50,491 nt of DNA. Origin: Mycobacterium celatum (GTDB lineage: Bacteria > Actinomycetota > Actinomycetes > Mycobacteriales > Mycobacteriaceae). The stretch covers positions 169,539 to 220,029 of the forward strand of contig NZ_LQOM01000014.1 in the NCBI RefSeq assembly GCF_002101595.1. Reading direction: 5' to 3'. Each line of letters opens with the position of its first letter. Position 1 is the first letter of the stretch. The notes below the pieces were generated by a model. It did no database searches and was not told the DNA's origin. It worked only from the letters and a program-made list of their open reading frames with translations. Both the position numbers and the translations under genes were made by a program. Of the stretch, positions 20,001-30,065 are shown in pieces.

Positions 20001-23000
20001 ACCCGCACCGCCGACGCGCCGGCGGCATGCAGCGTTACGCCCTGCCAGGAGAACGGCAATGCCAGTTCGGCCGTGTCGTGGCCGACGACCAATGCGTGCA
20101 GTGCGGCATCCAGCAGCGCCGGGTGCACGCCGAACCCGCTGACTCCCCCGGCTGCCTCCGGCAGGGTCACTTCGGCGAACACCTCGTCGCCGCGGCGCCA
20201 CATCGCGGTCAAACCGCGAAACGCCGGGCCGTAGCCGTAGCCGTGGGCGGCCAACCGCTCGTAGCCGTCGGCCACGTCGACGGCCGTGGCGCCGGCCGGC
20301 GGCCAAGCCGACAAATCCGCCGCCGTCGCAACCGATTCCGAACTCAACACGCCCTCGGCGTGGGTGGTCCACGCCGAATCGGCGTTCTCCCTGGAGAACA
20401 CCGACACGCTGCGCTTGCCGGCTTCGTCGGCCGCCCCCACAACCACCTGCAACGCCACCGAACCGGAAGCGGGCAGCATCAACGGCGCCTGCAGCGTCAG
20501 CTCGTCGACCACCGAACAGCCGACCTCGTCGCCGGCGCGGATGGCCAACTCGACGAACCCCGTGCCCGGAAACACCGTCATCCCCGAGACGGCATGGTCG
20601 TTCAGCCAGACCTGCGACGACGGCGACAGCCGGCCGGTCAACACCACACCGCCCGAGTCCGGCCGCTCCACAACCGCTCCCAGCAGCGGATGCTCACTGG
20701 ACGCCAGGCCCAGACCGGCGGCGTCCAGCGCGGCGCCGTCGCCGGAGAGCCAAAACCGCCGCCGCTCAAAGGCATACGTCGGCAACTCGACAAACTGGCC
20801 ACCGGGCAGCGCGGCGCGCCAGTCCACGGCGACACCTGACACGAAGGCCTGCGCGGCGGAGGTCAGGAACCTGTCGAACCCGCCGTCGTCGCGGCCGAGG
20901 GTGGGAATGACGATGGGGTGCGCGCCGTGGTCGGTGACGGTGTCCTCGATACCGGCGACCAACGCCGGATGCGGGCTGGATTCGATGAAGGTTCGAAAGC
21001 CCTGCTGACAGGCGCTGCGGACCGCCTGGTCGAATTCGACGGTCTGCCGGATGTTGCGGTACCAGTAGTCGGCGTCCAATCCAGCGGTGTCGAAAAGACC
21101 GCCGGTGACCGTGGAAAAGAATGCGGTGCGCGACGATTGCGGCTCGATGCCGGCCAGTGCGTCGGCCAGCTGGTCGCGGATCGCCTCGACGTCGACGGAA
21201 TGCGACGCGTAGTCAACGTCGATGCGGCGCGCGCGCAGCTCGCTCTCCGTGCAGTGGCGGATCAGCTCTTCCAGCGCCGGCACTTCACCGGATACCACCA
21301 CCGCCGACCGCCCGTTGATCGCGGCGATGCTGATCCGATCACCGAAGGGCGCCAACAGCTCTCGCGCTTGTTCGATGTCGCAGGCCAGCGACACCATGCC
21401 GCCGCGGCCGGCCAACTCTGTCAGCAATTTGCTGCGCAGCGTGACGACGCGGGCGGCGTCGCGCAACGACAATGCACCCGCGACGTAGGCGGCGGCGATC
21501 TCACCCTGCGAATGGCCGATCACGGCGTCCGGGCGCACACCGACCGATCGCCAGAGTTCGGCCAGCGACACCATGACCGCGAACAGCGCGGGCTGCACGA
21601 CGTCGACCCGGCCGAGGCCAGGCGCGCCCGGTGCGCCGCGCAGCACGTCGATCAGCGACCAGTCGGCGAACTCCCCGAAGGCGTCCGCACAGGCCTGCAT
21701 GTGTTCAGCGAAAACCGGTGCGGTGTCGAGCAATTCGACGCCCATACCCAGCCATTGCGAGCCCTGGCCCGGGAAAACGAACACGGTCTTGCCGGCCGGT
21801 GTCGCCGCGCCCTGGATCACGCCGGCGCCGGGGATGCCCTCGGCCAGTTCGCCCAACCCGGTCAGCAACTGCTCACGATCCGAGCCGACGACGACCGCCC
21901 GATGCTCAAAGGTCGACCGGCCCGCCAAGGACCAGCCCACGTCGAGCGGATCCAAGTCCGGGCGGGCGGCCACGAACTCCGACAGCCGGGCCGCTTGCTT
22001 ACCCAGCGCCGCAGCGCTTTTCGCCGACACCACCCAGGGCAGCACCGCGGGCGTGACGGTCTTGTCGCCAGGCGCCTCCGCGGGCGGCACCGATTCGATG
22101 ATCACATGCGCATTGGTCCCGCTGATCCCGAACGACGACACCCCGGCGCGGCGCGGCTTGTCGGCCGGCCACGGATGGGGTTCGGTCAGCAACGACACCC
22201 GCCCCGCCGACCAGTCCACATGCGGGCTGGGCGAATCCACATGAAGCGTCGCCGGCAGCGTCTCGTGGCGCATCGCTTGCACCATCTTGATCACACCGGC
22301 GACACCCGCGGCGGCCTGAGTGTGGCCCATGTTCGACTTGATCGACCCCAGCCACAACGGCTCGTTGCGGTCTTGGCCGTAGGTCGCCAAAAGTGCTTGC
22401 GCCTCAATGGGATCACCCAGCGTGGTGCCCGTGCCGTGGCCCTCCACCGCGTCCACCTCGGCCGGGCTGAGTCCGGCGTTGGCCAGCGCGGTGCGCACCA
22501 CTCGCTGCTGCGACGGGCCGTTCGGGGCTGTCAACCCGTTGGACGCGCCGTCCTGGTTGACCGCCGACCCGCGCACCACGGCCAACACCGGATGGCCCAG
22601 CCGTCGGGCATCCGAGAGCCGCTCGACCACCAACATGCCGCCGCCCTCGGACCAGCCGACGCCGTCGGCCGCGCCCGCGTACGGCTTGCACCGGCCGTCC
22701 GGCGCGAGCCCGCGATGCCGGCTGAACTCCACGAACACCGTCGGCGTCGCGTTAACCGTCGCTCCCCCGGCCAGGGCCAGGTCGCACTCGCCCGAGCGCA
22801 GCGAGGCCACCGCCATGTGCAGCGCCACCAGCGACGACGAACACGCGGTGTCCACCGACACCGCCGGGCCTTCCAGCCCCAGCACATAGGCCACCCGGCC
22901 GGTGGCGACGCTGGAGGTCATCCCGGTCAGCCGGTAGCCCTCGATCTCTTCGGCGAGCATGCCGTAGCCCTGGACGATGATCCCGGCGAACACGCCCGTG

Positions 23001-23449
23001 GCACTGCCGCGCAGCCCGGTCGGGTCAATCCCGGCCCGCTCCAACGCCTCCCACGACAGCTCCAACAGCATCCGGTGCTGCGGGTCGGTGGCCAGCGCCT
23101 CGCTCGGCGACACCCCGAAGAAGCCGGCGTCGAAATCCGCGACGCCGTCGACGAATCCGCCGTGCCGGGTGTAGGACTTGTGGGGCGCATCGGGGTCGGG
23201 ATCGAACAAGCTGGCCAGGTCCCAGCCGCGATCGGTGGGGAACTCCGACATCACGTCTCGGCCCTGGGCGACCATGTCCCATAAGTCGTCGGGGCTTTGG
23301 ACTCCGCCGGGGAACCGGCAGGACATGCCGACGATCGCGATCGGTTCACCGGACCGTTCCAGCAGCGCGCGGTTTTTGCGCTTCAGCCGCTCCACCTGGA
23401 CCAGCGCCTTACGCAGCGCTTCGGTCGCATGCTGGAGTTGGTCAGCCAT
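11090..23449 (-). CDS. pks12: Pks12-type bimodular mycoketide synthase
   Basis: 4119 residues with two complete reducing modules. N-terminal coiled-coil docking helix 1-34. Module 1: KS (Cys203), AT (G-H-S-Q-G, Ser647; Y-A-S-H at 747), DH (His952, Asp1114), ER (G-G-V-G near 1493), KR (Tyr1818), ACP (Ser1988). Module 2: KS (Cys2216), AT (G-H-S-V-G, Ser2660; H-A-F-H at 2757), DH (His2960, Asp3123), ER (near 3507), KR (Tyr3830), ACP (Ser4002). The C-terminal 50 residues look like a docking tail. YASH predicts methylmalonyl-CoA and HAFH malonyl-CoA, so alternate methyl branches result, as in mycoketide. There is no loading domain or thioesterase. M. tuberculosis Pks12 (Rv2048c) is known to work by repeated transfer between molecules. 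A GAGGGG ribosome-binding site precedes ATG 23449. Confidence 0.97.
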   Translation of the reverse strand: MADQLQHATEALRKALVQVERLKRKNRALLERSGEPIAIVGMSCRFPGGVQSPDDLWDMVAQGRDVMSEFPTDRGWDLASLFDPDPDAPHKSYTRHGGFVDGVADFDAGFFGVSPSEALATDPQHRMLLELSWEALERAGIDPTGLRGSATGVFAGIIVQGYGMLAEEIEGYRLTGMTSSVATGRVAYVLGLEGPAVSVDTACSSSLVALHMAVASLRSGECDLALAGGATVNATPTVFVEFSRHRGLAPDGRCKPYAGAADGVGWSEGGGMLVVERLSDARRLGHPVLAVVRGSAVNQDGASNGLTAPNGPSQQRVVRTALANAGLSPAEVDAVEGHGTGTTLGDPIEAQALLATYGQDRNEPLWLGSIKSNMGHTQAAAGVAGVIKMVQAMRHETLPATLHVDSPSPHVDWSAGRVSLLTEPHPWPADKPRRAGVSSFGISGTNAHVIIESVPPAEAPGDKTVTPAVLPWVVSAKSAAALGKQAARLSEFVAARPDLDPLDVGWSLAGRSTFEHRAVVVGSDREQLLTGLGELAEGIPGAGVIQGAATPAGKTVFVFPGQGSQWLGMGVELLDTAPVFAEHMQACADAFGEFADWSLIDVLRGAPGAPGLGRVDVVQPALFAVMVSLAELWRSVGVRPDAVIGHSQGEIAAAYVAGALSLRDAARVVTLRSKLLTELAGRGGMVSLACDIEQARELLAPFGDRISIAAINGRSAVVVSGEVPALEELIRHCTESELRARRIDVDYASHSVDVEAIRDQLADALAGIEPQSSRTAFFSTVTGGLFDTAGLDADYWYRNIRQTVEFDQAVRSACQQGFRTFIESSPHPALVAGIEDTVTDHGAHPIVIPTLGRDDGGFDRFLTSAAQAFVSGVAVDWRAALPGGQFVELPTYAFERRRFWLSGDGAALDAAGLGLASSEHPLLGAVVERPDSGGVVLTGRLSPSSQVWLNDHAVSGMTVFPGTGFVELAIRAGDEVGCSVVDELTLQAPLMLPASGSVALQVVVGAADEAGKRSVSVFSRENADSAWTTHAEGVLSSESVATAADLSAWPPAGATAVDVADGYERLAAHGYGYGPAFRGLTAMWRRGDEVFAEVTLPEAAGGVSGFGVHPALLDAALHALVVGHDTAELALPFSWQGVTLHAAGASAVRVRISPAGPSAVSVELADGLGLPVLSVSAMVARPVSQQQLMAAVSGSGGDRLFEVAWSPASPGTGATPSYEIFESLTATEDPVTAAYERTHAALTAVQSWLTERDSGVLVVVTRGAMALPGEDVTDLAGAAVWGLVRSAQTEHPGRLVLADVDGPVDAATILAVGEPQVLLRDGVAYTPRVRGSRAVDGLLVPPDGDRPWRLGLSAAGTFENLQLEPVPNADAPLGPGQVRVAVRAIAANFRDVMITLGMFTHDALLGGEAAGVVVEVAPGVTELAVGDAVMGFFPDTSGTLVAGDTRLLLPMPAEWSFAEAAGVSAVFTTAYYAFVHLADVRPGQRVLIHAATGGVGMAAVQLARHLGLEIYATASRGKWDTLRAMDFDDDHIADSRTLDFEEKFRTATGGRGFDVVLDSLAGDFVDASLRLVAPGGVFLEMGKTDIRDPGVVAESYPGVRYRAFDLFEPGRPRMHQYLLELAKLFDDGVLRPLPVTTFDIRRAPAALRYLSQARHTGKVVMTMPDAWAAGTVLITGGTGMAGSALARHVVAEHGVRHLLLLSRRGADAPGAAELAAELREAGAQVQVVACDAADREALAKVISDIPVQHPLSAVIHAAGVLDDAVVTSLTPDRVDPVLRAKVDAAWNLHELTRDLHVSAFVMFSSMAGLVGSSGQANYAAANSFLDALAAHRRAHRLPATSLGWGLWEQASEMTGGLDAADRARLSRSGVKALSSAEALQLFDTAMILDEPFLMPAHIDTAALRNHAAAMPPMFSELITAPTRRRVDESLAATKSKSALAQRLHGLSDDEQHAMLLSLVRSHIATVLGNTTPEAIDPDKAFSDLGFDSLTAVEMRNRLKAATGLALSPTLIFDYPTPSRLAGYMRTELAGVPQEIKQVPAVRATGDDPIAIVGMACRFPGGVNSPDDLWDMVAQGRDVLTEFPSDRGWDLAGLFNPDPDVPGACYTRTGGFVDGVADFDPGFFGVAPSEALAMDPQQRMFLELSWEALERAGIDPASLRGSATGVFAGVMTQGYGMFAAEPVEGFRLTGQLSSVASGRVAYVLGLEGPALSVDTACSSSLVTLHMAVQSLRSGECDLALAGGVTINATPDIFVEFSRWRGLSPDGRCKAFAGAADGTGFSEGGGMLVVERLSDAQRLGHPILAVVRGSAVNQDGASNGLTAPNGPSQQRVVRAALASAGLSPADVDAVEGHGTGTTLGDPIEAQALLATYGQDRNEPLWLGSIKSNMGHTQAAAGVAGVIKMVMAMRHQMLPATLHVDEPSPHVDWSAGRIALLTEPQPWPADAKTRRAGISSFGISGTNAHVIIEAAPPGQEPDEDPVKPPALPWVVSAKTAAALGKQAAQLSEYVGHHSELDPVDVGWTLAGRSTFEHRAVVVGSDREQLLAGLTELADGNPAGTVIQGAATPAGKTVFVFPGQGAQWLGMGMGLHAAYPVFAEAFNTVVGELDRHLLRPLREVMWGHDENVLNTTEFAQPALFAVEVALYRLLESWGMRPDYVMGHSVGELTAAHVAGVLSLENAAVLVAARGRFMQALPAGGAMVALQATEEEVRPLLGDDVGIAAINGPTSVVVSGAQKAVAAVAESLREMGRRTHRLAVSHAFHSPLMEPMIAEFSTVAGGLAIGQPTIPIISNVTGQLTSDGFASAQYWTTHIRQAVRFADSVRFAHSAGATRFLEVGPGGGLTASIDESLPDADIVSVPMLRKDRPEPTSLTTAAAQAFVSGAAVDWRKVLGSGRFVELPTYAFERRRFWLSGDGAAVDAAGLGLESSEHPLLGAVVELPASGGVVLTGRLAPASQPWLNDHAIGGVVLFPGAGFVELVIRAGDEVGCGVVEELMLAAPLVLPATGSVAVQVVVGGCDETGSRAVSVFSRADAGSGWVLHAEGHVSSGSVEPGADLSAWPPVGAAPVDVTGVYEQLAARGYGYGPAFQGLTAMWRRGDEVFAEVSLPANAGVSPAGFGVHPAVLDAALHAVIVATDGADADSGVLVPFSWQRVCLHAAGASAVRARISPTGPSSVSVELADGLGLPVLSVSAMVARPVSQQQLMAALSGSGPDRLFEVIWSPAAAGADATPSYEVFESSPTAGDPLAATYERTHAALATVQSWVSEHDSGVLVVVTRGAVALPGEVVTDLAGAAVWGLVRSAQTEHPGRLVLADVDGDIDAEAILAVGEPQVVVRGGVTHIARVHGSRAVDGLLVPPGGDQPWRLGLSSPGTFENLLMEPLPDADAPLASGRVRVAVEAMAANFRDVMITLGLYPDEDAEMGVEASGVVVEIGPGVTEFAVGDRVAGLFPEGTGTVATTDQRLLLGIPAGWSSTDAATVPVVFATAYYALSTLAEVKAGQRVLIHAAAGGVGMAAVQLARHWGLEVFATASRGKWDTLRAMGFDDDHIADSRTLDFEDKFRAVTGGRGMDVVLDSLAGDFVDASLRLVAPGGIFLEMGKTDIRDPGVVADNHAQVRYRAFDLFEAGADHIRRILSELAAMFANKSLRALPVTRFDIRRAPAALRYLSQARHVGKVVMTMPDAWAAGTVLITGGTGMAGSALARHVVTRHGVRHLLLLSRRGADAPGAAELTAELREAGAQVEVVACDAADRDALAAVVGQLQRPLSAVFHTAGVLDDAVVTSLTPERMDAVLRAKVTAVWNLHELTRDLHVSAFVMFSSMAGLVGSSGQANYAAANSFLDALAAHRRAQGRPAISLGWGLWEQASGMTGDLGTVDFARFARDGIVAMSAGEALSLLDTAMIVDEPFLLPARIDFTALRAKHDAGTLPPMFVDLINAPARRQVDDSLAAAKSKSALLQRLEGLAEDEQHAVLLDLVRSHIATVLGNTTPEAIDPDKAFQELGFDSLTAVEMRNRLKAATGLALSPTLIFDYPNSAALAGYFRQELLGAEGQVPEKAAPGEAEIQHVVASIPVKRLRQAGVLDLLLSLANETDGTAGSEVSEKDLADMDLDDLVNAALLDDDE
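11339..17308 (-). repeat. Module 2 copy of the long internal duplication in pks12
   Basis: Codes for KS-AT-DH-ER-KR-ACP of module 2 and pairs with the copy at 17381-23344. The spacing stays a multiple of three throughout, as needed for in-frame duplication. The strongly matched KS, ER, KR and ACP parts contrast with the unlike AT domains (malonyl-type here). Confidence 0.85.
17381..23344 (-). repeat. Module 1 copy of the long internal duplication in pks12
   Basis: Codes for KS-AT-DH-ER-KR-ACP of module 1. It matches the module 2 copy at a nearly constant spacing of 6039 bp (for example the active-site Cys codons at 22841-22843 and 16802-16804). Some parts are almost identical at DNA level: over about 150 bp at 22300-22449 against 16261-16410 I count four differences. 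The AT regions are the main diverged segment. Confidence 0.85.
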
Positions 23450-23600
23450 ATTTGTTACCCCTCGCCTAACGTCGGTCGCCGAACCCGGAATGCGGCCGAG
23501 TCACGAAAGTCGGTGAGCCGGGTGCGCGGCCACTACCGGCCTCGCCCAGCGATCCATGGCGCGACTGTACAGGTCACAGCTTTGAGACGGTCAGTCGCGG

Positions 23601-23939
23601 TCAGCGCCAGCCGTCGGCCGCCTTGGCCGCCCGCATCAGCGCATCGCACAGCTCGCGCAGTTCGGTCGCGCCGGCTCCCTCGTCGAGCGCGGTGGCGACG
23701 TCTTCTGCGGCGCATCGCACCTGATAAACCCGGTCGGACAGGTCGGCGGCCTCGTCGGCGGACAACACGACGGCGTCGGGCGGCAGCGCGGGGCCGTTCG
23801 CCCCGTTCATCGAGGCCCGCTGCTCGTAGGCGCGCTGTCGACAGGACTGGCGGCAGTACTGCCGGCGGCGGCCCATCCCGGTGTCGGTCACGTCGCGGCC
23901 ACACCAGCGGCATGGCTGCGGTCGGGCACGGCGGCTCAC
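23601..23939 (-). CDS. Small Cys-rich protein with a zinc-finger-like N-terminus (Rv2049c type)
   Basis: 112 residues from GTG 23939. The first 40 residues hold C-R-W-C (Cys10, Cys13) and Y-C-R-Q-S-C-R-Q-R-A (Cys29, Cys33) in a strongly basic context, a likely single zinc site. The remainder is a helical Ala-rich segment (A-D-L-S-D-R-V-Y-Q-V-R-C-A-A-E-D-V). The gene occupies the place of Rv2049c in M. tuberculosis, between pks12 and rbpA; the protein there is shorter as I recall. It is 151 bp upstream of pks12 on the same strand. Nucleic-acid binding is plausible from the finger but unproven. Confidence 0.78.
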   Translation of the reverse strand: MSRRARPQPCRWCGRDVTDTGMGRRRQYCRQSCRQRAYEQRASMNGANGPALPPDAVVLSADEAADLSDRVYQVRCAAEDVATALDEGAGATELRELCDALMRAAKAADGWR

Positions 23940-24110
23940 GGCCCCGACTTTAACCGTGGCGATCGCAAGCGCGGCGGAGCCGGGCGCAGCGGGTCGCCAC
24001 GTGAAGGCAGCCGCCGGGTCGCGGTCCCGGTATCATGGGAGGTCGCGTCGTACCGCCCGGGAACTGCGCGGACCGCTACAGCGTTGTCCAGCCCGGAGAG
24101 AATTGCACTT

Positions 24111-24117
24111 AGAGGAG
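24111..24117 (+). promoter_or_regulatory. Strong ribosome-binding site of rbpA
   Basis: AGAGGAG seven bases before the ATG at 24125. It settles the start and fits the high expression expected of rbpA. A TATCAT at 24031-24036 is a possible -10 element, but no matching -35 stands out. Confidence 0.75.
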
Positions 24118-24124
24118 TTTCACG

Positions 24125-24463
24125 ATGGCTGATCGTGTGCTGAGAGGCAGCCGCCTCGGAGCCGTGAGCTACGAGACCGACCGCAACCACGATCTGGCGC
24201 CGCGTCAGATTGCGCGGTATCGCACGGAAAACGGCGAGGAGTTCGACGTTCCGTTCGCCGACGACGCCGAGATCCCCGGCACCTGGCTGTGCCGCAACGG
24301 GATGGAAGGCACCCTGATCGAGGGTGACCTGCCCGAGCCGAAGAAGGTCAAGCCGCCGCGCACGCACTGGGACATGCTGCTGGAGCGCCGCTCGATCGAG
24401 GAACTCGAGGAACTGCTCAAGGAGCGCCTCGACCTGATCAGGTCGCGCCGCCGCGGCAGCTGA
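24125..24463 (+). CDS. rbpA: RNA polymerase-binding protein RbpA
   Basis: 112 residues, matching the usual 110-114. RbpA is an actinobacterial transcription factor that binds the group 1 and certain group 2 sigma factors and the polymerase, stabilising open promoter complexes; it is essential in M. tuberculosis (Rv2050). The sequence shows the N-terminal tail (R-G-S-R-L-G-A-V-S-Y-E-T-D), the core domain (Y-x-T-x-x-G-x-x-F-x-V-P-F with W-x-C-R-N-G), the basic linker K-K-V-K-P-P-R-T-H-W-D-M, and the C-terminal sigma-interaction helices R-R-S-I-E-E-L-E-E-L-L-x-E-R-L. It stands alone, divergent from the Cys-rich gene and convergent with ppm. Confidence 0.98.
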   Translation: MADRVLRGSRLGAVSYETDRNHDLAPRQIARYRTENGEEFDVPFADDAEIPGTWLCRNGMEGTLIEGDLPEPKKVKPPRTHWDMLLERRSIEELEELLKERLDLIRSRRRGS

Positions 24464-24480
24464 CCCACCGGCGCTCCAAC

Positions 24481-24540
24481 GCGAGCGTGCGTAAACCCGG
24501 CAATTAGTCCGGCGTGTCGACCGGCGACACGCACGCTCGC
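24481..24540. repeat. 12-bp perfect inverted repeat between rbpA and ppm 3' ends
   Basis: GCGAGCGTGCGT at 24481-24492 and its exact reverse complement at 24529-24540, with 36 bases between. The left arm is intergenic, while the right arm lies inside the ppm coding end, which stops at 24504-24506. It can form a hairpin on either strand between two convergent genes and may act as a bidirectional terminator. There is no T-tract, as is usual in mycobacteria. Confidence 0.7.
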
Positions 24541-25280
24541 GGCTGGCGGTTGAGCCGCCCGCTGATCCCCCACTGGGCGACCTTGACCAGCGCTTCGCGG
24601 ATGTTCGACCCACTCATCTTGGACACCCCGAGTTCGCGCTCGGTGAAGGTGATCGGCACCTCGACGACGGTGAAGCCGTTGCTGACCGTGCGATAGGTCA
24701 GGTCGATCTGGAAGCAGTAGCCCTTGGAGTCGACGGCGCTCAGGTCGAGCTTCTCCAGCACCGCGCGCCGGTAGGCCCGGTAGCCGGCGGTGATGTCGTG
24801 GACGCCGATTCCCAGCAGCAGGCGTGAATAGGTGTTGGCGACCTTGGACAGCACGACGCGCCGCCACGGCCAGTTGCGGACCGTCCCGCCGTCGACGTAG
24901 CGCGAGCCGATGGCCAAGTCGGCGCCGGCGTCCACGGCGTCCAGCAGGCGGTGCAGCTGCTCGGGCGCGTGGCTGCCGTCGGCGTCCATCTCGACCAGCG
25001 TGGAGTACTGCCTGCTCAGCCCCCAGGCGAACCCCTCCAGGTAGGCGGCGCCGAGGCCGTTTTTGACCGTGCGGTGCATCACGTGGATCCGCTCGGGATC
25101 GGCGGCCGCCAGCTCGTCGGCAAGCTGCCCGGTGCCGTCAGGGCTGCTGTCGTCGACCACGAGCACGTGCACGTCCGGACGGGCATCATGCAAGCGACGC
25201 AGGATCAACGGCAAATTCTCCCGCTCGTTGAACGTCGGGATGATCACCAGGGTGCGCTGGCTGGGGCGATCGCCCGTCAT
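24504..25280 (-). CDS. ppm1: Polyprenol-phosphate mannosyltransferase (Ppm synthase domain)
   Basis: 258 residues, a family 2 glycosyltransferase. It transfers mannose from GDP-mannose to polyprenyl phosphate on the cytoplasmic side of the membrane, giving the donor for lipomannan, lipoarabinomannan and protein O-mannosylation. Visible motifs are [29 protein letters not shown] (catalytic, metal-binding), G-S-R-Y-V-D-G-G and G-Y-R-A-Y-R-R. There are no strong membrane helices. ATG 25280 overlaps the lnt stop as ATGA. In M. tuberculosis the two are one fused protein (Rv2051c); here, as in M. smegmatis, they are separate. The last ten residues are encoded by an inverted-repeat arm. Confidence 0.95.
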   Translation of the reverse strand: MTGDRPSQRTLVIIPTFNERENLPLILRRLHDARPDVHVLVVDDSSPDGTGQLADELAAADPERIHVMHRTVKNGLGAAYLEGFAWGLSRQYSTLVEMDADGSHAPEQLHRLLDAVDAGADLAIGSRYVDGGTVRNWPWRRVVLSKVANTYSRLLLGIGVHDITAGYRAYRRAVLEKLDLSAVDSKGYCFQIDLTYRTVSNGFTVVEVPITFTERELGVSKMSGSNIREALVKVAQWGISGRLNRQPRACVSPVDTPD

Positions 25281-27259
25281 ATGGCTCCTTCGTCTGGCCC
25301 GAACCGGGCGGAATGTCGGCCGCCCTCGTCGGGCGGTTCGTCTACGTCATCGATGTCCTCTGGCGGCTCGTCATCGGATGCGGCCGCGGGCGCGCCTCGT
25401 TTCGCCGGGCGGAGCCAGCGACGATTCGGACGCGGGAACCACCCATTGTGCAGTATTCCGGCCAGGATGGCGCCAACGCCCGCCAGGACCAGGATCCACT
25501 GCACGATCGGGCCCCAGCGGGTGGCCGGCGTCAGCGCCGTCTTGAGCCGCACCTGGGTGTCCAGGTAAGCCGGCTCGAAGAAATCGGTGCGGCCCAGCTC
25601 CCGGCCGTCCGGCGCGATGACCGCGCTGACGCCGACCGTGCCGGCGACTACCACGTAGCGGTCGTGCTCGACGGCGCGCACCTTGTCGAACGCCAGCTGC
25701 TGCTCGCTCATGGTCTGGTCGAAGGTGGCGTTGTTGCTGGGCATGGCCAGCACCTGGGCCCCGTTGCGCACCGATTCTCGCGGGGCGCGATCGAAGATCA
25801 CCTCCCAGCAGGTGGCCACCCCGACCGGGATGCCGGCGGCGTGCACCACCCCGCTGCTCTGGCCCGGCACCATGTGCCCGGCCCAGGCGGCGAACCCGGA
25901 CAGGTGCTTGAAGAGCCATGGCCACGGCAGATACTCCCCGAACGGCTGGACGATCTGCTTGTCGTGGCGTTCGGCCGGCCCGCTGCCCGGATTCCAGACG
26001 ATCACGGTGTTGGTGTAGGCCCGCTGGTCCGGCGGCCCGTTAGGTACGTCGAGCACGGTTCCGACCAGGATCGGCGCGCCGATCGCCGCCGCCGCCGCCG
26101 TGATCAGCTGACCGGCGTCGGGATTGGCCAGCGGATCGATATCCGACGCATCTTCGGGCCAGACGACGAACTGAGGCTGCGGGGCGCGACCGGCGTGCAC
26201 GTCGTCGGTCAGCCGCCGCGTCTCCCGAACGTGGTTGTCGAGCACCGCCCGGCGCTGGGAGTTGAAGTCCAGGCCGAGTCGCGGCACGTTGCCCTGGACC
26301 GCGGCGACGGTGACGACGGGCTCGTTGCCCGCGCCCGTTCCGGAACGTCGGACCGACGGCCAGACGGCGATCGTGGCGAACAGCACCACGCAGATGCAGA
26401 CGGTCGGCAGCATGACCGCCGGAACACGCTCCGGCCGATGCGGGCTTTGCCACCAGGTCACGATCTCGCCCGCCATCGCGGTCGCGGAGCAACCGATCAG
26501 CACGATCCCCAGCGACAGCAGCGGCGGGCCGCCGAGCCGGACCAACGGCAGGAAGGGGCCATCGGTTTGACCGAATGCGACGACGCCCCAGGGGAATCCA
26601 CCGAACGGGCCGGTCGACTTCAACCACTCCTGAGCCACCCACACCGGCGCGAACCACACCGGCCAGCCAGGCAACCGGCGCGCCGCGACGGCCGAGATCC
26701 CGAAGATGGCAGGGAACACCGCAGACACCGTCGCCAGCGCCATCCAGGGCATCGCGCCGACCAGGCTGCCGATCCAGGGCAGCAGCGGCAGGTAGAACGT
26801 CAGCCCGAACAAGAAGCCGTAGCCCAGTCCGCCCGCCGGTGTGGTCGCGGGCCGGGTCAGCACCCAGGCCAGCAGCGCAAACGAGACGACGGCGGCCCAC
26901 CACCAGTTGGTCGCCGGAAAGCTGGCGTAGAGCAGCAGAGCCGCGGCGACCGTGGCGCTCAGCCGCAGCAGTCGCGGCTTGAGCGCGTCGACGATCCCCG
27001 GCAGCCGCGCCAGCACTGCGGGACCGAGCGCGGCAAGCCGGGCGCGGATCGCCTGGCCCAGCGCCGAGCCGGTCCGCTCGGACGGATCGGGACCATCGTC
27101 GAACTCATCACTGTCGTCACCGGCGTCGATGTCGTCGAAGTCGTCGAACTCGTCGTCCTCGTCCGGCACCGGGATTTCGCCGGTGTCGTCGTCGCTGACG
27201 AGCGGAAGGATCTCGGTGGCGTCATCGATCCGGTCGAAGCGCCGCCTTTCTTTAGGCAT
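25277..27259 (-). CDS. lnt: Apolipoprotein N-acyltransferase Lnt
   Basis: 660 residues from ATG 27259. Lnt adds the third acyl chain to lipoproteins in the membrane. Residues 1-70 are very acidic ([11 protein letters not shown]) and probably disordered; several membrane helices follow (about 90-290), then a nitrilase-like domain with the catalytic triad Glu369 (W-P-E-D), Lys434 (H-D-K-Q) and Cys484 (T-C-W-E), and a last helix near 600. Spacing within the triad is close to that of E. coli Lnt. The ATG lies within the last bases of the amidohydrolase gene (8-bp overlap) and the stop overlaps the ppm start, so translation of all three is probably coupled. Mycobacterial Lnt and Ppm are known to interact. 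Confidence 0.95.
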   Translation of the reverse strand: MPKERRRFDRIDDATEILPLVSDDDTGEIPVPDEDDEFDDFDDIDAGDDSDEFDDGPDPSERTGSALGQAIRARLAALGPAVLARLPGIVDALKPRLLRLSATVAAALLLYASFPATNWWWAAVVSFALLAWVLTRPATTPAGGLGYGFLFGLTFYLPLLPWIGSLVGAMPWMALATVSAVFPAIFGISAVAARRLPGWPVWFAPVWVAQEWLKSTGPFGGFPWGVVAFGQTDGPFLPLVRLGGPPLLSLGIVLIGCSATAMAGEIVTWWQSPHRPERVPAVMLPTVCICVVLFATIAVWPSVRRSGTGAGNEPVVTVAAVQGNVPRLGLDFNSQRRAVLDNHVRETRRLTDDVHAGRAPQPQFVVWPEDASDIDPLANPDAGQLITAAAAAIGAPILVGTVLDVPNGPPDQRAYTNTVIVWNPGSGPAERHDKQIVQPFGEYLPWPWLFKHLSGFAAWAGHMVPGQSSGVVHAAGIPVGVATCWEVIFDRAPRESVRNGAQVLAMPSNNATFDQTMSEQQLAFDKVRAVEHDRYVVVAGTVGVSAVIAPDGRELGRTDFFEPAYLDTQVRLKTALTPATRWGPIVQWILVLAGVGAILAGILHNGWFPRPNRRWLRPAKRGAPAAASDDEPPEDIDDVDEPPDEGGRHSARFGPDEGAI

Positions 27260-28844
27260 AGATGACCGCACCCCGGTGGACGGTTTGCCGGCAGCGCGGT
27301 AACGCCTCACCAGGGTCCATGCGTGGCAACGCGGGCACCCTCGAGCGCGGGTCGGTCGACCAGCGCTGGACGGCGGTGTCGGGGGCGGCGACGTCGAGTT
27401 CGCCGACTTCCCACACCGCAAAGGACGCGGGCGCGCCGGGCACCAGGGTGCCGGTCAGCCCGTCGCGGACCCCGGCGGCGCGCCAACCTCCGCGAGTGGC
27501 AGCGGCGAACGCCGCCCGCACGGACACCGCGCTGTCCGGGGTGCGGTGATGAGCCGCGGCCCGCACGCTCGCCCACGGATCGAGGCCCGTCACCGGGGCG
27601 TCGGATCCGAACGCGAGGGGCACGCCTTGGGATGCTAACAGCGCAAAGGGGTTCAGTCGGCTACCTCGATCGATACCCAGACGGCGGGCGTACATGCCGT
27701 TGCTGCCGCCCCACAACGCATCGAAGTTCGGCTGCATGCTGGCGATGACGCCCCACGCACCGAGCTTGGCCGCCTGTTCGGCCGTCACCATCTCCAGATG
27801 CTCCAATCGGTGCCCGCAGCGGGCGACCGCGACGGTCCCGAGCTCGTCGACCACCCGCTCGAACGCGGCGACCGCCGCCGACACCGCGGCATCGCCGATG
27901 ACGTGGAAACCCGCCGTCACTCCTGCCTCGGTGCAGGCCCGTAGGTGGGCCGTCATCACCTCCGGCTCGAGGTAGCAGTTGCCTGCAGTCTGCGGTGCGT
28001 CGGCGTACCGCTCGTGCAGCCAGGCGGTGCGAGAACCCACCGCGCCATCGACGAACAGGTCACCGGCCAGCCCGTGCGCACCTGTCTCGGTCACCAGTTC
28101 GCGGGCGCGCGACGCGGTGCTCACCGCTTCGCCCCAGTAGCCGATCACGTCGACGCCGTGCTCGACGGCGTGCAGTGCCTGCCAGTCATCAAGGCCGCCG
28201 ATTTCCGGGCCTGCGCACTCGTGCACCGCAACGATGCCCGCCGCGGCGGCGGCGTCCAGCGCGGCGGTCCGGGCTTCGGCCAGTTGAGCGCTGCTGAGCA
28301 GGTCGCGCGCCACGGCCCGAACCAGGTGATGCGCGTCGCCGGTCAACGGCCGCTGGGCGGCGAAGCCCTCGGCCGCCGCCAACTCCGGAACCCGTCGTCG
28401 CAGCGCGGTCGAGGCCAGCGCGGAATGCACGTCGATGCGGCTCAGGTAGGCGGGTCGGTCGCCGAGCAGGCCATCGAGTTCGGCCGTGGACGGCGGGCTG
28501 CCGTCCGGCCACGCGGATTCGTCCCAGCCGTGGCCCCACACCAGCTGGTCGGGATGCGCGGCGGCGTGGCCGGCGATCAGCTCCAGGCAATGCCGCCGCG
28601 ACGTGGCCGTGCGCAGGTCCAGGCCGGTCAGCGTCAGGCCGGTGGCAGTGACGTGGATGTGGCTGTCAACGAACGCGGGCGCGACGAAGCCGCCGTCGAG
28701 CTGGACGATGTCGGCGTCGGGAAACTGGCCGCGGCCGACGTCGTCGCTGCCCAGCCAGGCGACCACGCCGTCGCGGATCGCCATCGCGGTGGCGTCGGGA
28801 TGGGTCGGGCTGTGCACCCGGCCGTTCAGCAACAGCGTTGTCAC
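27252..28844 (-). CDS. Amidohydrolase, YtcJ-like metal-dependent hydrolase (Rv2052c position)
   Basis: 530 residues from GTG 28844. It shows the TIM-barrel amidohydrolase pattern: metal-binding D-S-H-I-H near residue 60, a later H-V-I-G-D-A-A, then R-L-E-H-L-E-M, and F-G-S-D-A-P-V near the end with the metal-binding Asp. The family includes YtcJ-type enzymes and N-substituted formamide deformylase; the substrate is unknown. It is the first gene of the amidohydrolase-lnt-ppm transcription unit and is only 10 bp after fxsA, so fxsA may lead the operon. Confidence 0.88.
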   Translation of the reverse strand: MTTLLLNGRVHSPTHPDATAMAIRDGVVAWLGSDDVGRGQFPDADIVQLDGGFVAPAFVDSHIHVTATGLTLTGLDLRTATSRRHCLELIAGHAAAHPDQLVWGHGWDESAWPDGSPPSTAELDGLLGDRPAYLSRIDVHSALASTALRRRVPELAAAEGFAAQRPLTGDAHHLVRAVARDLLSSAQLAEARTAALDAAAAAGIVAVHECAGPEIGGLDDWQALHAVEHGVDVIGYWGEAVSTASRARELVTETGAHGLAGDLFVDGAVGSRTAWLHERYADAPQTAGNCYLEPEVMTAHLRACTEAGVTAGFHVIGDAAVSAAVAAFERVVDELGTVAVARCGHRLEHLEMVTAEQAAKLGAWGVIASMQPNFDALWGGSNGMYARRLGIDRGSRLNPFALLASQGVPLAFGSDAPVTGLDPWASVRAAAHHRTPDSAVSVRAAFAAATRGGWRAAGVRDGLTGTLVPGAPASFAVWEVGELDVAAPDTAVQRWSTDPRSRVPALPRMDPGEALPRCRQTVHRGAVIYA

Positions 28845-28854
28845 AGCCGCAAAA

Positions 28855-29283
28855 CTAGGGCAGCCGGGGCGGCTCGACGTCGATTACGTCGATGACCTCC
28901 CCGTCGATGACGTCGGGCCGGACGGGCCGGTTCGTAGTGACCAGCGGCCGGCCGATGCGGCGGGCAACCATCGCGACCACCAGCGGGCGGGCGACTGTTC
29001 GCGTGAGCGGCAGGAGCAGCAGCAGCCCGACGGCGCTGGTGACCAGTCCCGGGACGACGAGCAGCGCGGCACCGACGGCGGTCAGCGCGCCGTCGGTCAC
29101 CGGGCTGCGGCCCGACACCAGGTCTGTGAGTTGGCGCTTGACCCGGGAACCGGCCAACGCGGTGCCGGCGACGACGCTGCCCAGCAGCACCAGCAGCGTC
29201 CACCCGAGCCCGATCGTGTGGGCCAGCGTCACCACCACCGCCAGCTCGACCAGGACGTAGACGAAAAACAGTCGCGACACCAT
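28855..29283 (-). CDS. fxsA: FxsA-family membrane protein
   Basis: 142 residues from ATG 29283; a TTG at 29325 would give 156. ATG is preferred because the first membrane helix (V-S-R-L-F-F-V-Y-V-L-V-E-L) then starts at the N-terminus, as in E. coli FxsA. Two hydrophobic segments lie at about residues 3-22 and 27-45, and a third region with G-A-L-L-V-V-P-G-L-V-T-S-A-V-G at about 72-95 is the FxsA signature. FxsA in E. coli eases F exclusion of phage T7; its normal role is unknown. It corresponds to Rv2053c. A tail of alternating Asp/Val (D-V-I-D-G-E-V-I-D-V) ends the protein. Confidence 0.88.
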   Translation of the reverse strand: MVSRLFFVYVLVELAVVVTLAHTIGLGWTLLVLLGSVVAGTALAGSRVKRQLTDLVSGRSPVTDGALTAVGAALLVVPGLVTSAVGLLLLLPLTRTVARPLVVAMVARRIGRPLVTTNRPVRPDVIDGEVIDVIDVEPPRLP

Positions 29284-29351
29284 GTGATGCCAACGCTTCC
29301 GGCCGCCGCGGGAGTTCCGTCGCAACGCGCAGCGCGGTTAGATGTCTTTTC

Positions 29352-30062
29352 GTGACGACAATCCAGATGGACACCCCGGCCGGGCCGATCGACGCTCTGC
29401 TCGATGTTCCCGACGGGCAGGGCCCCTTTCCGGGCGTGGTGGTGATTCATGACGCCATCGGCTACGGACCGGACAAAGAGTCGATCAACGATCACATCGC
29501 CGCGGCGGGATACATCGCGATCACCCCGAACCTGTTCGCGCGCGGTGGCCGGGCGCGCTGCGTCCCCAAGGTCATGCGGGAGCTGCTGACCCAACGCGCC
29601 GGTCGGGCGCAGGACGACATCCTGGCTGCCCGCGACCATCTGCTGTCGATGCCGCAATGCTCCGGCAAGGTCGGTATCGCAGGTTTCTGCATGGGCGGCC
29701 AGTTCGCATTGGTCATGTCGCCCAAGGGTTTTGGCGCCTCAGCACCGTTCTACGGCACCCCGCTGCCGCGCCACCTCGACGAGGCGCTGGACGGGGCATG
29801 CCCGATCGTGGCCAGCTTCGGCAGCCGCGACCCCCTGGGTATCGGGGCTCCCACGAAGCTGCAGCGGGTTCTGGAGCAGAAGGCTATTCCCAACGACGTC
29901 AAGGTCTATCCGCGCGCCGGGCATAGCTTCGCCAACAAGCTGCCGGCCCAGCCGCTGCTTCGCATCACCGGTTTCGGCTACAACGAGGCCGCGACCCAGG
30001 ATGCGTGGGCGCGGGTCTTCGCGTTCTTCAGGGAGCACCTGCAAACGGACGGCGCGGGGTAG
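29352..30062 (+). CDS. Dienelactone hydrolase family protein (Rv2054 type)
   Basis: 236 residues from GTG 29352, divergent from fxsA. It is an alpha/beta hydrolase of the dienelactone hydrolase type: the nucleophile elbow is G-F-C-M-G-G with Cys in place of Ser, the acidic residue is in G-S-R-D-P-L and the His in A-G-H-S-F. Dienelactone hydrolases open cyclic dienelactones in aromatic catabolism, but many actinobacterial members act on other esters, and no such pathway is visible here. It ends three bases before the stop codon of the convergent PPOX gene. Confidence 0.92.
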   Translation: MTTIQMDTPAGPIDALLDVPDGQGPFPGVVVIHDAIGYGPDKESINDHIAAAGYIAITPNLFARGGRARCVPKVMRELLTQRAGRAQDDILAARDHLLSMPQCSGKVGIAGFCMGGQFALVMSPKGFGASAPFYGTPLPRHLDEALDGACPIVASFGSRDPLGIGAPTKLQRVLEQKAIPNDVKVYPRAGHSFANKLPAQPLLRITGFGYNEAATQDAWARVFAFFREHLQTDGAG

Positions 30063-30065
30063 GCC

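Noticed and set aside
20918..23284. A 788-codon open frame on the plus strand within pks12
   Set aside because: It is antisense to the KS-AT region of module 1, where both strands stay open because of high GC and codon bias; its translation is rich in Arg, His and Gln with no domain.
25313..27265. A 650-codon plus-strand frame across lnt
   Set aside because: Shadow of lnt, whose catalytic triad and membrane helices are clear; the antisense product is low-complexity Arg/Asp/Gln.
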